Origin: Pyrenophora tritici-repentis
Lineage: Eukaryota; Ascomycota; Dothideomycetes; Pleosporales; Pleosporaceae
Reading direction: 5' to 3'
Length of the DNA stretch: 64,000 bases
Assembly: GCF_003171515.1 (NCBI RefSeq)
Contig: NC_089390.1
Location: 2,170,001 to 2,234,000, forward strand
Shown here piece by piece: positions 1-12,283 of the stretch (position 1 is its first letter; the number at the start of each line of letters is the position of its first letter). The position numbers and the translations under genes are program-made. A model generated the notes under the pieces. That model had not been told where the DNA came from. It searched no databases and saw nothing but the letters and a program-made list of their open reading frames with translations.

Positions 1-1
1 C

Positions 2-358
2 CCTCCCAACACCGACGATGAAATGGCCGAAACAGCAGCCCGTCTCCTCGAGCGTGTCGCCGATAACACGAGCGAGAAGTTCCAAAACTCGCAGTTCCTC
101 GGTCTTATGCGTAGATTGCGGGATCGCGAAGTACGTGTGCAGGAGGATAAGATTGTAGAGGTCGACCAAACACAACAACCACAGCGAGCGTCCGGGGCGG
201 AGCAGCAACAACAATCAAATCGACCTTCGACAACGACGACGATGACGACGCAGATACCAGACATTGACCCCACGATTCTAAACTACGCAGCTACAGATTT
301 CGAAACGCCAGTTTATTCGGGTGATGGCGGTGTGGTGGGACTGGGCTTGTCACAGTAG
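2..358 (+). CDS. PEX20: Probable peroxin-20 (PTS2 co-receptor), C-terminal part
   Basis: The frame is open from the first bases of the window, so this is the 3' end of a gene that begins upstream; the TAG stop is at 356-358. The visible 118 or so residues start with a segment reading TAARLLERVADNTSEKF, continue into FLGLMRRLRDREV, and then become Q/T-rich. The L-x-x-LMR-x-x-RDREV block resembles the conserved C-terminal part of fungal Pex20, which works with Pex7 to carry PTS2 cargo to the peroxisomal docking complex and is recycled from the membrane. The N-terminal conserved cysteine and the WxxxF motifs would lie outside the window and cannot be checked. It converges on TRAPPC11. The identification rests on one short block, so it is a good guess rather than certain. 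Confidence 0.55.
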   Translation, partial: PPNTDDEMAETAARLLERVADNTSEKFQNSQFLGLMRRLRDREVRVQEDKIVEVDQTQQPQRASGAEQQQQSNRPSTTTTMTTQIPDIDPTILNYAATDFETPVYSGDGGVVGLGLSQ

Positions 359-778
359 GTTTGAGTCGATTGAGATGGGCGGGCTGGTTTAGTTGACTAA
401 TCAAGGGGGCAGGCTTGTTTAGACGGTGTCGTTGCTGGAGCCGTGGCTGGGGAGGGATATGTCGCGGTAAAGATTCCCTGGTATGAACAAGATGGGGATT
501 TCTTCAGGAATGTACTTCCTGGCAGGGATCCGGTTACTAGACTAAAGGGGTTAGGCGAGGGAAGTGGGGGGTGAAAGTGGTAGGGTGACGATGAGATAAG
601 TTGTTGGGAAACGAATATACTAAAGTCTTCCGTGTTGCATCGCGTTTGCAGTTATAGAGATAGAAGGGTGTCGTACTGTAGAACCAGAGGAGATTTCGGT
701 ACAGTGAAGCAGAATACACATAACAGATCATCAAACTTATCATTCCCATTCCCTTGTCTAACCTCAACTCTCCCCACC
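359..778. other. Intergenic, convergent 3' ends
   Basis: This 420-bp stretch lies between the stop of the PEX20-like gene and the stop of TRAPPC11 on the other strand. It should hold both 3' UTRs. I see no coding frame or repeat in it. Confidence 0.6.
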
Positions 779-3700
779 TCAATCCCCCTTCCAAGCCGGC
801 ACCCATATCCCCACCCCCTTCTTCGCATCCACCCTCATACCCTCGGTCCCCTGCACCTTGAGACTCTTATTGAAATATCGATCCATCACCTTCAAGCACG
901 GATTAATCCACCTGCCCCCATCCCCTTCACCATCTTTACCACTGCTGCCATCCTCGGCATCACCCACCAGCAAATTAAACCTCACAACCATCCTACTCAT
1001 CGGTAAACAATGCAGCGTCCTCAATTTGGCGCCACTAAACCCAAAATCCTCGCTCGCCTCCATGGCGAGCTCGAACACAAGGAAGTGCATAGTGGGGTTC
1101 TCGAGATAATAGTCTAGGTGCACAAGGCAGGGGATTTCGTCTGAGAGGGTGGAAGAGGCTAGGACGCGGGGTTCCGAGGAGGGAATCTGGATGCGGGGGA
1201 TGGGTAGGGAGGATGTGACTAGGGGAGCGCTAGGGTCCGACGTACGACGCCACGTTATATCGAGTGTAGTATCTAGCGCGGTAGCCCGTCGTTCCTCGAG
1301 ATTATTCTTACGTACGTCGAGGCTGAAGCTCCATTCGGTGAGGATGTGGGGGTCCATCTCTGTAGGAGAGACGTTGGTAAATTCCTTGGTTACGTCGCAT
1401 GTGGCGCCGCCGTGGATGCTGTGGACTTTGACGCAGAGGTCAGAGACGATGAGTTGCTCGTCGGCGAAAGAGGCGACTTTGGCGCGTAGGCCCCATTTTT
1501 GGGCTATGCCGAAGGCGTCCGGAGATTCTGGGTTGGGAGGCGCGGTAGACTCGGCTTCTGTGAGGGAGAAGTAGCTGGGCCAGGGATCCGGGTGTACGCG
1601 TGCGTTGAGGTCGTAGCTGGCTTCGAAGGGGGCGTTGAAGACGAGGTCGGTGACAAGGATCTTGGAGATGGGTATGTCACGGTCGCTGAGGACGTGGTAG
1701 AGGACTTTTACTTCGAGCGCGTAGTCGGCTGGGTCTGGGGGCGCCGTGAAGCGGATTTTCTCCGTTGTTCGCGCGCCTTGAGCTAGTTGGCCTACGACGT
1801 GTCCGGGAAGGTCCATGTCTGCTGATCCGTCGAGTGGAGGGGGCACTTCTTTCATTGGCGAAGATGCTGGGCGTTCCACCCATGTGTAGGCAAGAGTATC
1901 TTTTGAGCGACCCAAGAGTCGTACCTCGAGCACAGCTTCGGTATCCTCCTCTTCTTGGTTCAGTATTTCGATGGCCAAGGTAACGGGTTCGTCTGTGTAG
2001 TATTGATTCCGGACTTCTGGAAGACTGATCTCCATCTTCGGCGGCTTCGGCAGAATATGAACGGATGTGCCAGATCCTTGTTTCAACGCTCTTGACTTGA
2101 TCTTCGTGTCTGATTTGATCCACCACAGCGGACGAGCCGTGATATCGGGGTCAGTGTCTGAGCAGATCAGGCTGAACTTCCCTGTGCTCACTTCAAATAC
2201 ACATGTTCCCACATCTACATCGCCTGACTCGCGGAAAACAATTGGAAAATTGTACACCTTGGTCTGGCCAGCATGCAGAGTCAGATCGGAGACCCCCTCC
2301 CATCTTGGCTTGCAAGTAGTCGAATGAGTCTCTTCTAACGTACATGAGTACATTATCGAAGCGCTATGAGCTGCATCTTGTTCGCCGTGAGTCAACCGTA
2401 CTTCAGCCAGACCACCGTTAAATTGATATTGTAGAGATGACAAGGTAACAGGAGCAGAACCTTGCCGAGCATTGGATGTAATAGCGATCTGACACTGCAG
2501 TGGTTCACCCACGTTGCCCTCGGCTTCGGAGAAAGCGAAGGATGTATGCACTGCAAAGTCAGTCTTGTCTCGAGGTAAGGAGGTGTGCACATACAGCAGG
2601 ATAGGTGGTCCTTGACGTTCAGACTCACGCTCACTTTGTCACTTCCCTCGCTCCACAGTGGGTCCAGACATTTCATTAGGTCGTATTTGTATTTAGTCTT
2701 GCCAGGAATCGCTGAACAATATTAGAATCATGTAAGCAGTAGGAAGCAACCGAACACTTACTTCGACTGTGCAACTCCCATTCCGTAGCCACAAAAGTTT
2801 CCAGACTTTTTGTCCGTAGTGCACACTCATGCAAGGCCCATACCACCTCTGAAGTCAAAACCCACCATCCTTCTTTCCTCCAGGCCATTGTCTCCCAGAG
2901 TGGGCGTAGAACCTTGAAGGCATCTCCGAACCTGTTGACATGCAGAAGTGTTCGAGCAACCTCTAGCTGCAGCTGGTCCACCTTCCGAAGCTGTCCTCGG
3001 GTTCGAAACTCTGCTATGGCGGCGTTGAGCTTGCCCGAGATGTCTCTCCAATGCTCAAATCCATTGCCAACGCCAGGCATGGGGTACTCCTCATGCGGAT
3101 GTGGAACGAGGTAGTAATCATAGATCTGGTTCCGATTAGAAACCTTTGTAGCAGGCGACATGCCTGGAGGGACTCTGTCGTCTTCGGGCATATCCCTCGC
3201 GAGTAGATAGCGCCTTTTCGCATGGTCGCTTGCGACTTTGTGCCAATAGCCGGCATGGTGCAAAAGCTCCCATGGAGGCATCCTTTCTCCTATCGGGAAT
3301 TGCTTTTCAGGCTGTGAATACAATGCGCTCGGGATGTCCATCAAAAGATCTGTCTCTTGGGCAGGATCTCTTATCTTGAAGATTGGCAGTTCTGCCCGCT
3401 GAACAATCTGCGCCATTGCCGCGGCCCACCTTGACTCCCATGCTTGCCAACCGTAATTTGCAGTTCCCTTACCCCGGCGATCAAGCACGTCTTGTAACCT
3501 CTCCTTGTATCTTAACCACGTCTGAACTGCTGAAGTAGGATAGTTGTTCCATAGCTGGCACCGGATGTGCCGTAGCGCGATGATGTCTGCCAGCAGCCGT
3601 ATCTCGTCCCATCTGGGAGACCAGCTCGCAGTAGTTTCAAACAAGCCTTCGGGGCCAAACAAAGACTCCAAAGCAACGCTGTAGTGACGCTGGGCAGCAT

Positions 3701-4725
3701 CCATTTCCTGGCGGAACTCTGCGAAGATGCCGAGCTTGAAGTCATAACGAATCCCCCATCCAGGGTAAGACAAGGTCTGAGAAGTCCCACGCGTAGGCGG
3801 AGCAGTGGGAGGAGGAATGGTACCCCGATTCTTCTTTCTCCGGGCATGCTTTGTAAGGTCTCTGTAGTATTCGACGCAAATGGGTTGCAGGATGGCTAAA
3901 ACAGAAGTGACAAAGGCTTCTAACTCGACTCGAGACGTTCGCGGTGGTAGGAAGAAAAGTGAATTCTTGGGGTCCAAGCCAGTAGCCCGGCGTATGACGG
4001 CTAATCTATCCTCAATCTCGGGTGCCTCCAGTATGGTCTTATCACTCAATAGCACCACCACATGTCGGATACGATAGTCAGACTTTTGTAATTGGCCCTT
4101 GATCTTGTTGATCTCCGTCTTCAACTGGTTGTCATGTAGACTGTTTGTGATGGGGTCTGTAGTGAAGTCGAAGAAGGATATGTATACGGAGGGAACATAG
4201 TGCTGATGCTTCGAGACCCACGCGGGAGAAATTACGCCATCGGGGAAAGAGGGAGAGCCTGGCGAAAGTGGGGATATGGGTGAATGCAGAACCCACGATG
4301 TTGCGGCTGCAATGGCTGGACTGTTCGGAGGTGTCGTCTCGGAGTTTGTGGGCGCGTTCGCCTTTTTGGGGGGCAATTGGAAGGTCTAGCAAACATCAGC
4401 CCGTCGTTCGGTGGTGGTGTAGGTGCGCAGGCGGCTGTACTCTTCCTACGCTCCGTATCCGGAAGCCATGTGTGATCCCTCTGCGACTAAAGCTCCGTCC
4501 GTTCCAGGGAGCGTTGGTGCCATCTGCACTGAGAAACTCGTGGAGTAGCTCAGATGCGCGTTCACTAGTTACGGGTGGAATGTCGGAGCTGATGTTTGTG
4601 ACAGCCCGGCCTGGGAGGACATCTTGCACTGGACGAGGGGGATCAAGCTCCTTGTTAGTCGCTAGACCAGAGAGGACTATAAAGGGTAGGTTGTGAACTA
4701 CAAAGTCAGAAGGATATGCCTCCAT
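779..4725 (-). CDS. TRAPPC11: TRAPP complex subunit 11 (foie gras/gryzun protein)
   Basis: A large subunit of the TRAPP tethering complex, which acts as GEF and tether in ER-Golgi traffic and autophagy. Exons, read from frame and splice signals: 4441-4725, 2762-4385, 2635-2711 and 779-2563, giving about 1256 aa. The introns are 55, 50 and 71 nt; the first two have clear GT..CTGAT/CTAAT..AG signals and the third donor could lie 6 nt further on. The N-terminus (MEAYPSDF-x-x-HNLP) is typical of fungal TRAPPC11. The foie-gras region follows, with a TPR-like part ending in the block around 2900-3000. The C-terminal gryzun-type beta-rich half runs from DFAVHTSFAFSEAEGNVGEP to the terminal RYFNKSLKV-x-GT-x-G block. 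It is divergent from RXT2, with 493 bp between the starts. Identity is secure; the third intron is the least certain boundary. Confidence 0.88.
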
Positions 4726-5218
4726 AACGCTGCACCAAGTTTATCGCTCCATTCCCAAGTTCGAGGCCGCTGAGCAAAGGAGGGGTGGAGGTGGCGCGAT
4801 GTTGCAAGTGATTGTCGGCTGCCAATCGCAAAGCCTCGGATGATCTATCTCAGGATGATGACTCAAGAAGATGCAGTGCTGCGTGTTTGCTGCAGGTGGA
4901 ATACTCGTAGCGGGCATGTCAATCCGCGGTCGGCGGTCGGCGGTCGGCCTGGGTGAATTGCGGGCGCGGGAGTGATGATGACGCTAGGGTGAACCCTGTC
5001 AGCCCTCTCTCCCGCCGAATGATCCGCCGAGTGAATCGTCCGCACAGCACCAGCTTCGCGACAAGCTTCTGGCGATACTGCTCATACAGTCTACGCGTCT
5101 TTTTCTTCTGCCGGTGGTGTGCATATCCGAGCGTAGCCCTATTCCTTCCATTTTTCCATCCTCACTTATCCTACATCCACCCACTCTCGGCGCGCACAGG
5201 CTTGAGGCCGTCAAGACA
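4726..5218. promoter_or_regulatory. Bidirectional promoter TRAPPC11 / RXT2
   Basis: The two start codons face away from each other across 493 bp. At about 4926-4950 there is a short tandem array of CGGTCGG units (three copies). From 5140 to 5218 the DNA is pyrimidine-rich towards RXT2, as is usual just before fungal start codons. No TATA box stands out. Confidence 0.5.
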
Positions 5219-6659
5219 ATGGCGGGCCAACAGCAGCAAATACTGGACACCATCTTCAGTATGAAGAGGAAGATGTTGCGAAGAGACGACTGTAAGGCTG
5301 CATTTGCCTCTGCTATAGCTTCGCTAACGTCCCTCAGCCGACACGGAAGATTCGGAAACAACGTTGAGCAACAAGAAGCAGGATTTGAGGCGCAAAGTCC
5401 ATTATGCGCGCGCCAGCGACCCCGACTTTCTCACAGATCCGCATCCTTACAAAAAGGTTTGTAGACGTGCGCGGTTGAATGCGCGCAGTAGACTAACCGT
5501 CTCAGCGCATTGAGCACGCCGGCTACCAGCGATCCATCTTGCAGCGCAACCCTCCACGATACGATGCCGATGGAGACATTGTCGAGATTGAAGACGAATA
5601 TGACGACGAAGATGACGTGGAAACCGTCGAGGAAAATCCATACGGAGACATTCAGCTAGAGAGTATGTAGCCATCTGAGCGACGGTAAAAGGTCACGAGC
5701 TTACCGGAGATACAGGTCTCCTCGCGCCCTTGACATCGGCCGCCGATCTGCCCAATCACCCAGCCTTGAGTGTAGCATATACGTCCAGGCACCTCACGGA
5801 CCTCGCAAGCGAAGTCGGCGTCCTTTCACGGAAGGAGCAGGTCACAATCGCGCGGGCAAAGAACCTGATTGTAAAACTACAAGGCGATTCTACGTTTGCG
5901 CCCGCTGCTTTGGCAGCCATGGGCAATGCGCCAATGCGGGAACCGCGGTCGAGGGAGCCAAACGGACGCGCAGAGAGGGGGCAGCAACAAGCTCCTGATG
6001 CTGAAATGCAAGACTCTGTAGAAAGCGCTCAAGATGTGGACATGGAAGATGCGGGCCGACTCAATGGGACTGACCGATCGACCAACGGCCATGTCAATGG
6101 AGCACATGCAGTAACCAATGGGACGCACGGAGGAAATACAGACGGGAATGGGGAGAGGGCGCAGTCTGCCACGGCCGAAGATGTTTCCGATACAGCATCG
6201 CAACAAACGCATAGAATGACGACGCGTACACGAGCTCGAGCGCACGCAGCGTCGACTCCCTCGCCGCCTCAATCGCCGTCTAGTCGCATACACCCGCTTT
6301 TCATACACCCTACCGATTCATTGCCGGACCGTGATTTCGGTCTTCCATCTCAGCAGGCTGAGGATGCGCGCATGCTACTTATGGCATACATACAAAAACA
6401 GGAGGAAGTCGCGCGTATCACGTCCGACCTGTACCAGGGTCTGCTGCAGGCCGACCGCATGAGACAGGACGTCTTTAAGTGGTCCAAAGCAGAAGCCCAT
6501 GTAGGGGAAATGAGCGACGGCGAAGACTGGTACGACAATGAAGAATGGGGTCTCGATCAAGACCTGGCTAAGGGTCGGGATGAAGAAGAGGACGAGACAG
6601 CAGTAGCTGGGAAAAAGTCGACAAGACAACGGCGTAAGCCTGACAAGGACGATCGATAG
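5219..6659 (+). CDS. RXT2: Rxt2-like subunit of the Rpd3L histone deacetylase complex
   Basis: Four exons, 5219-5291, 5338-5456, 5506-5662 and 5716-6659, join in frame to 430 aa. All three introns (46, 49, 53 nt) have GT..AG ends. The N-terminus begins with a K/R-rich helix (MKRKMLRRDDS) and an acidic stretch, then NPYGDIQLESLLAPLTSAA, which is the hallmark of the Rxt2 N-terminal domain, followed by SVAYTSRHLTDLASEVGVL. A low-complexity middle (N/G/T-rich, about residues 190-280) leads to a second conserved block around DFGLPSQQAEDARMLLMAYI and a helical stretch ending in W-x-K-AEAHVGEMSDGEDWYDNE. The tail is K/R/E-rich and could bind nucleic acid or localise to the nucleus. In yeast, Rxt2 belongs to the large Rpd3 complex that represses promoters. 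The next gene on the same strand starts 226 bp downstream. Confidence 0.85.
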
Positions 6660-6885
6660 CTGGAACTGTATAAGCCACCATGGCTTCTTGTGCTCAACTC
6701 TCTTTTTTGTCTATGCACAGCAAGATACCACATCATAGGCATAGAATAAGTTACCCTCTTAGACGGGCATTGCACACCAGGTCGCTCTTGCCTCAGGCCT
6801 GCTGCTCACGTGTTTGCGCCTCAAGATGGTACCTTCTTCATCCAGCACACTTCAAACTTCTTGACACCTAAACTCAGCCAGCAGA

Positions 6886-8155
6886 ATGGAGTTTGTTTTA
6901 CGCTGCAATCAGTTGAAGTGCCGATCACAGCTGCATGACAGTGCTGTCGTTACCACTTGCAGGTTCGTCCTTTGCACTTTCCTCCTATGCACTGAGGTTG
7001 CTGACAACATTCCAAAGTCATGTCTTCTGCACCCACTGCGCAGATAGCACCGGACTTTCGAGCTCGACGAGCACACAACGGACGTGCCCAGCATGCAGTG
7101 CATCACTCCACAATCCAGACGACGTAGTTATTGCAGGCCTCAACCCCTCCGAAGACTACAAGACGTTAGTGCTCAGCGGTCTCAGTCCGACCCTCATCAT
7201 GGAATGTGCTAGTCGTGGTTTGGCATTTCATAGCTACCAAACTTCACAGGAAATTGTCTATCAGGAGCATCTCGCAAAGGGGTTGACCGAAAAGTACAAC
7301 ACGCTAAGCCAGCAGATGGATCAAGTCATTCACGATGCCAACTCGCAGATTAAAGTCCTGGAGGCAAAGATGCAAGGTATCATAATCTTGCTTTTGTCTT
7401 TGGACTTTACGCCTGACATTTCTAGCCATGCAAGCAGAGCAGATATCTCTCGAAGACAAGAACCACGAACTCTCTGAAGCCTACAAAGAAAAGGCCAAGG
7501 CTCAGCAACAGACGCTGAAACTCTACCAAGGACTCAAGGCGCAGGTCATGGTATCGCATGTAGCCCACGCTGCAGGTGATGAAGCAGAGTACACGCTTCA
7601 GACTGCTCGAAGAGATCGCTTCATCGATCGCCTCCCAGGTACACGGACAGGTACGGCCAACTATAGCCAGATGGCTATGCCGCAACAGACGGGGGGTGGT
7701 AGACCGCACGAAAGAGACATTAGTAGGAGCTCCGGAAGCAGCGGACCTCAGCGGCAGGGTGGTGTCCAATACGGTCCTCCTTTTCACGCACATTTGCAAG
7801 GTCGAGGCCTGGGCGGTAGAGTTCATACTGGCCGTAAGTTCACACACTTTCCATTTTTTACCAATCAATTTGATACACGCGCCTGCTTGGAAGTGTCCCA
7901 TGCTAACGCAGTGTAGAATCCGCTCCACTCGGGACGCCGTCGAACCCCCACAAAAGCCGTCTGCCAGTCCTGGGCGGAACACGTCAAAATCCATACCTCA
8001 ATCCGGATGCTGCTACGCCATACCAGAGTTCAACCATGACCAGGCAGCCGCTTGCTGGTAGTATGGCACCGCATGACTTGGGAAACTTCGCGCGTGGCGG
8101 CAGGTCATCGGGGAGACCTGCGGGTGGGCACACTGGGGGGGGGTTGGTACGATGA
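6886..8155 (+). CDS. HEI10: HEI10/CCNB1IP1-type RING E3 ligase (meiotic crossover factor)
   Basis: Exons 6886-6962, 7018-7376, 7426-7833 and 7917-8155 give 360 aa with every junction in frame. The first exon encodes MEFVLRCNQLKC, the classical start of this family. The RING ligands are complete: C7, C12, C25, H27, C30, C33, C49 and C52; the first intron splits the codon just after C25. A coiled coil follows (about residues 110-180, rich in E, Q, K and L), then a G/R/S/Q-rich disordered tail. In Sordaria, plants and mammals, HEI10 is a SUMO/ubiquitin ligase that marks crossover sites on the synaptonemal complex, and it is related to yeast Zip3. The last intron (83 nt) is the longest of the gene. 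The family call is strong; the meiotic role is inferred from homology. Confidence 0.85.
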
Positions 8156-10882
8156 GCTGGCAGATGCATGATTGTCGCTAGGCGAGAATGAGAGTGTGCT
8201 GGGTAACGGTGATATCTAAAATTTTCCAGGGATAGTGGAGTGAGAGATGGAGTTCATCAGGCCGCAGACGAGCTCGTGCAACGTAAGGCTTAAGCGCGAC
8301 GTGTTTGTCTACTATAGGGCCATGGATTCCGGCTTTCAACTTCCCGACAGTGCTATCTAGGCGTTTTCTTCAATCCGAATGCTTTCAAGTGAATTGTTGT
8401 TGTTCAACTGTCCCGAGCATAATTTGCTCGCCCAGCTGCCATTCCATTCGCTGAGATGATGATGATATACATTCACCCTTTTACGTCAATTCCAAGCCTT
8501 CTTCTTCGATCCTGTCCTATATATGATTGTAAGCACAGAAGTCGCTTGAGATATATAAATTTGCACTAACATCTCCTACACCACCCATTCCAGCACCCCA
8601 AGGTTCATTTCTCTCTCACCTTGTGGTTTAAATCGCTGCCGGATCTGATGGTTAAAAGGAGAAACGAGTATGTAGGATACATAGCTATAAACTTCGGTCT
8701 CATGATGTCTAAGATTGCGAGAAATGAGCTGTTGTTTTGTCACCCTGTGTTGGGCCTTTGTTGGGCTTGCGAGATGGACCAAAATGCAGTCGTCAGCCGG
8801 AGACAGCATGCACCTGCATAGGTGGTGTCGTACAACTAAAACTCATTCTCCCGCTTTCAAATCTGGGCGTTTATACCGGGCGGACTTAAGACATCGGATG
8901 CGTTCCTGGGCCAAAGCGCCTCGTCGTCGTTGCCGCAATCGAATACAAATAGTGGGTCGTGATAGGTCGGGGATCAGGGTAATCTGCCGCAAGCCACCGA
9001 ACCACACACGCATGGAGAGCAGAAATGTTTACCGTCCAACGAATCTCATATATCTAGCGGTTGCAAGATGCATGCTCCACCATGCGCTGCATTTGCGCTA
9101 ATGACGCAATGGCTATGCTTGGGGGGTGAACCTCGCGGATCCATTGGCTGCGTGAGAGGGCATATGCTCATGCGACCCATCTTTTAATTGAGTGTGGAAG
9201 CTTCTTCTTTTCGTATGGGTGTGTAATGATACGTCAGTAGGTTTTGGTACGATAACAGTGGATGACGGTATCCGATGTCATTGACATCTCGTGACCTGAC
9301 GTTCCCAAACACACGCTTCGAAAGCGAAAGAGTGAGTATATCGATACAAGGAATACTCTCCTGTAAAATCAAGAAGTCGAGGTAGCACCAAGGGTAATTG
9401 TAGACTAGGGTTACGTTCAAAAAGCAAAAGTTGGGCGCTATCCTAGTAATTTGCCATCATGTCGATCTGCTTCCGAGCTCTGGAAGTGGCTTCTGCCGGT
9501 ACTGTACATATGACATGGCACTGTAGCCACTAAATTTCCAAGCGGTGAGTAGGTGCTTCCAAGTACAAGATAGCCAGCTTCCCGCCTTGTCGCTGGAGGC
9601 CGGTGCATGCAACGTTCGGGGATATCGAAATTCTGTACATCTTTACTGCAATGACGGCAATTCCAGGGGTAGGTATATATCAAGGTATCTTAGCGAAAGC
9701 TGTCGTATCTCATTAGAAAACTCGTTTCACCCGGCTCGCTTCCGTATCAGGTTACAAAGGTTCCATATCCTCAAGAAGCTTCGGGGCCTTTGGGGGTTTG
9801 TTTTTAATGCATAACCGTCCATTTTTCAATGAGCAGCAACCGAGGCTGTACTTTCTTTGTCCCGTGAATAGTGCATCTCCTCCTGCGGTATGCGGATGCT
9901 CGTGGGATACGGCTGAGTGAGTGAATCACTACCTGGGAGTCCGAATGGCATTGACAGACCACAGTCCTGCGGAAGGAACTTCTTTGGCGTGGAGACAGCA
10001 ATTGACCGAAGTTGATGGAACGAAGAAGCCGGCGTCGAGCTCGTGCCAGCCATGACTTGCTAGTTTGGCAGGGACCAGCCTGTCCTGACTTCGCCGGACG
10101 GGCCGACGACGACGACCACTCATCAACATCGCGACACCTCTACCATCGACACCATCACTGGAGAAATCCACTCTTGCTATCACAGACTAACAGCTTCATT
10201 ATGTCTTTCCGCGCGTCCTGTATATACCTACATAATGTAACGGCCAAAGATCCTTGCCACCGATGCCCGACCGCCCGAGATCTTTGTACCACACCAACTA
10301 TTCATACACGGCCATCCGTTAGCACTGGACTACCCTACAACAACGTATAACCAACCTGAACGCCATCGAAACATGAAACCAAGAATCCCACACTAACGCC
10401 AAACGTTATAACCATATAACTATCCATTATAACATCGTGCCACTATGACAGTACCCCCATACCAATGATATCGCCGAAGACGCCTTCATCCTCCTTGAAG
10501 CGGCAACTGGAAGAAAGAACGATTAACATAACTTTTTTTTGGGCAACCCTTAAATTGAAAGCCATACGATGAAGAGTTTTGCAAGAGGAGGTCAGCGAAA
10601 GGGCTATGTGACATTTGGCTCCCCGCCACTTGTCAGACGCCGCATGAGAGGGTAGGAATATTGAGGAGCTTTCGAGATCGAGACTAAGGAAATAAGAAAT
10701 GCGTAAACAAAAGGAAGAAGAACAATTTTCGTTGACATGTGAGTTGCAGAATGGAATGGCCGGGATCCAGGCCTGTGATGGACATGCCGGGTGTTGAAGT
10801 TGACACCATACCCATCCAAAGTATTTCTCGTGAGCCGCCGCTCTTTTCGACAGTATTTACCGACGTTTATGGACCGCGCAAT
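8156..10882. other. Gene-poor intergenic region, 2.7 kb
   Basis: No frame here looks like a known protein. The best unclaimed frame is on the minus strand, 9826-10053 (75 codons from an ATG, S/T/P-rich); it has no recognisable motif and I do not call it. The region includes the 3' UTR of the HEI10-like gene and the downstream flank of the C2H2 gene. Confidence 0.5.
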
Positions 10883-12283
10883 TTACAGCTGGTGGCAACG
10901 ACCTCGATAATGCTTCAACAAAGCGTCCTTCCGCTGGAACGTCTTGTTGCAACCCTTTTCGCATGAGAAGAACTTGCTTTCGCCATTATGCTTTTGCCGG
11001 TTGTGTCGACCCCAGTTGCCCTTTCCGTAGACACCACTAAACATTGCGGGACAACTAGGACACTGGAACGAATCCGATGATGCGACGCTTGCGATTGAGG
11101 AGCGCCTAGAGGAGCGGGATGACCTACGTATAGGAACTAGAAGAAAAACGTTTTTAAGAGTAGATCTACTACAGTTAGTAACTTGACCACAGGCTCACTA
11201 AAAATGGGCTTACTTCGCATCGGCTGTGTCTACCAATCTATTCTGGACATGGATATGTTGCGATACATTGCCTATTGGTGCATAGGACATATATTGGAAC
11301 ATTGTCGAGCACTGCCTGAAGCTCTGATCACGTCGACTAAGCTGTGCCGATAAGAGATCTTGATGGTTCGTCCGGTTGTTTGCCTGGTTATTATCACCGC
11401 GAAAAGTATCGGTGTTAGGCTGCATCCAATGTCGATTCGGAATAGAGTTGTTCAAGCTCGAAGAACCACCATTATCGCCGTTGGCACACCCAGCTTCATT
11501 TGAGCCGATCTTATACACCAAGCTGCTCACTGTCGACGCCAACATCTGCCGATGATCTTGGTGTGTGTTCACCGACGACCATGGAGCTTCTGGTTCGGAG
11601 TGATGGTCCTTGGATACTAAGACAGTGTGATTGCTTGGCTGCTGGCCCAGATCTATGTGATGGTTGTTCCACGGTTCTTGTTCGAAGTACAGGTATCCAT
11701 AACATGGCTGCGTGTTGTACAAGGTACCACCTGGCTGTCTTAGTGTGGATTTGTGGGCAGCAATTTCCGGCGATGCATAGGGAGCAATGACTTGGTGTTG
11801 GAGATTGCTCATTCTGTAATCGTTCGATTCGCGTCCAGGGACAACAGTGTTCATGTTGTATGGTTGTGACTGGGGTTGTGACTGGGGTTGACTCCAGTGA
11901 GTAAGCATGGGGTCGTGCCCAACCTCATTTTGTTTCATACCTCCCTCGGGAAGAGAAGGGTTGATGGGACTAGCTTCGGACTGAGGGCCATGATGCTGTA
12001 TAGTATCCGGCAAGAAGTCCCCAGGATCAATCTGCTGGGGGTATTGGTTTTCAACAGGATCAGGCTGTGGGAAAATCGGGATTCCTGTGTATTGGTGGTT
12101 CTGGTATCCACCAGCATTGTTCGTCGAAGTGCTGTATTGCCAGGAGCCGTTGCCACCGCTAGGAAGGCTGGGTTCGCTGTACTGAGAGCCAGCATGCCCA
12201 TCGTCGACATGGGTGCCCTGAAGTTCGTTGTCGTTACCCGGGATTGGGTTGGGCAAATGCCGAAAAAGCTCGTTGACACTCAT
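10883..12283 (-). CDS. C2H2 zinc-finger protein, putative transcription factor (copy 1 of 3)
   Basis: Two exons, 11214-12283 and 10883-11123, join to 436 aa. The 90-nt intron starts GTAAGC and ends at ACGTAG; an earlier TAG acceptor at about 11137 would give a stop at once, so the later one is chosen. The first 355 residues are disordered and rich in Q, N, S, P and H, including a SQPQSQPQSQP run. After the intron comes an S/R-rich linker, then two C-terminal C2H2 fingers: one starting FQCPSCPAMFSGVYGKGNW and closing with RHNRQKH, and one starting FFSCEKGCNKTFQRKDALL and closing with HYRGRCH. The layout (long disordered N-terminus, intron just before or inside finger 1, paired fingers at the very C-terminus) is shared by the genes at 37.6 and 42.2 kb. 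Nuclear DNA binding is inferred; targets are unknown. Confidence 0.8.

Noticed and set aside
9826..10053. 75-codon minus-strand frame from an ATG
   Set aside because: No recognisable motif, and splice-like signals inside it do not lead to a longer product.
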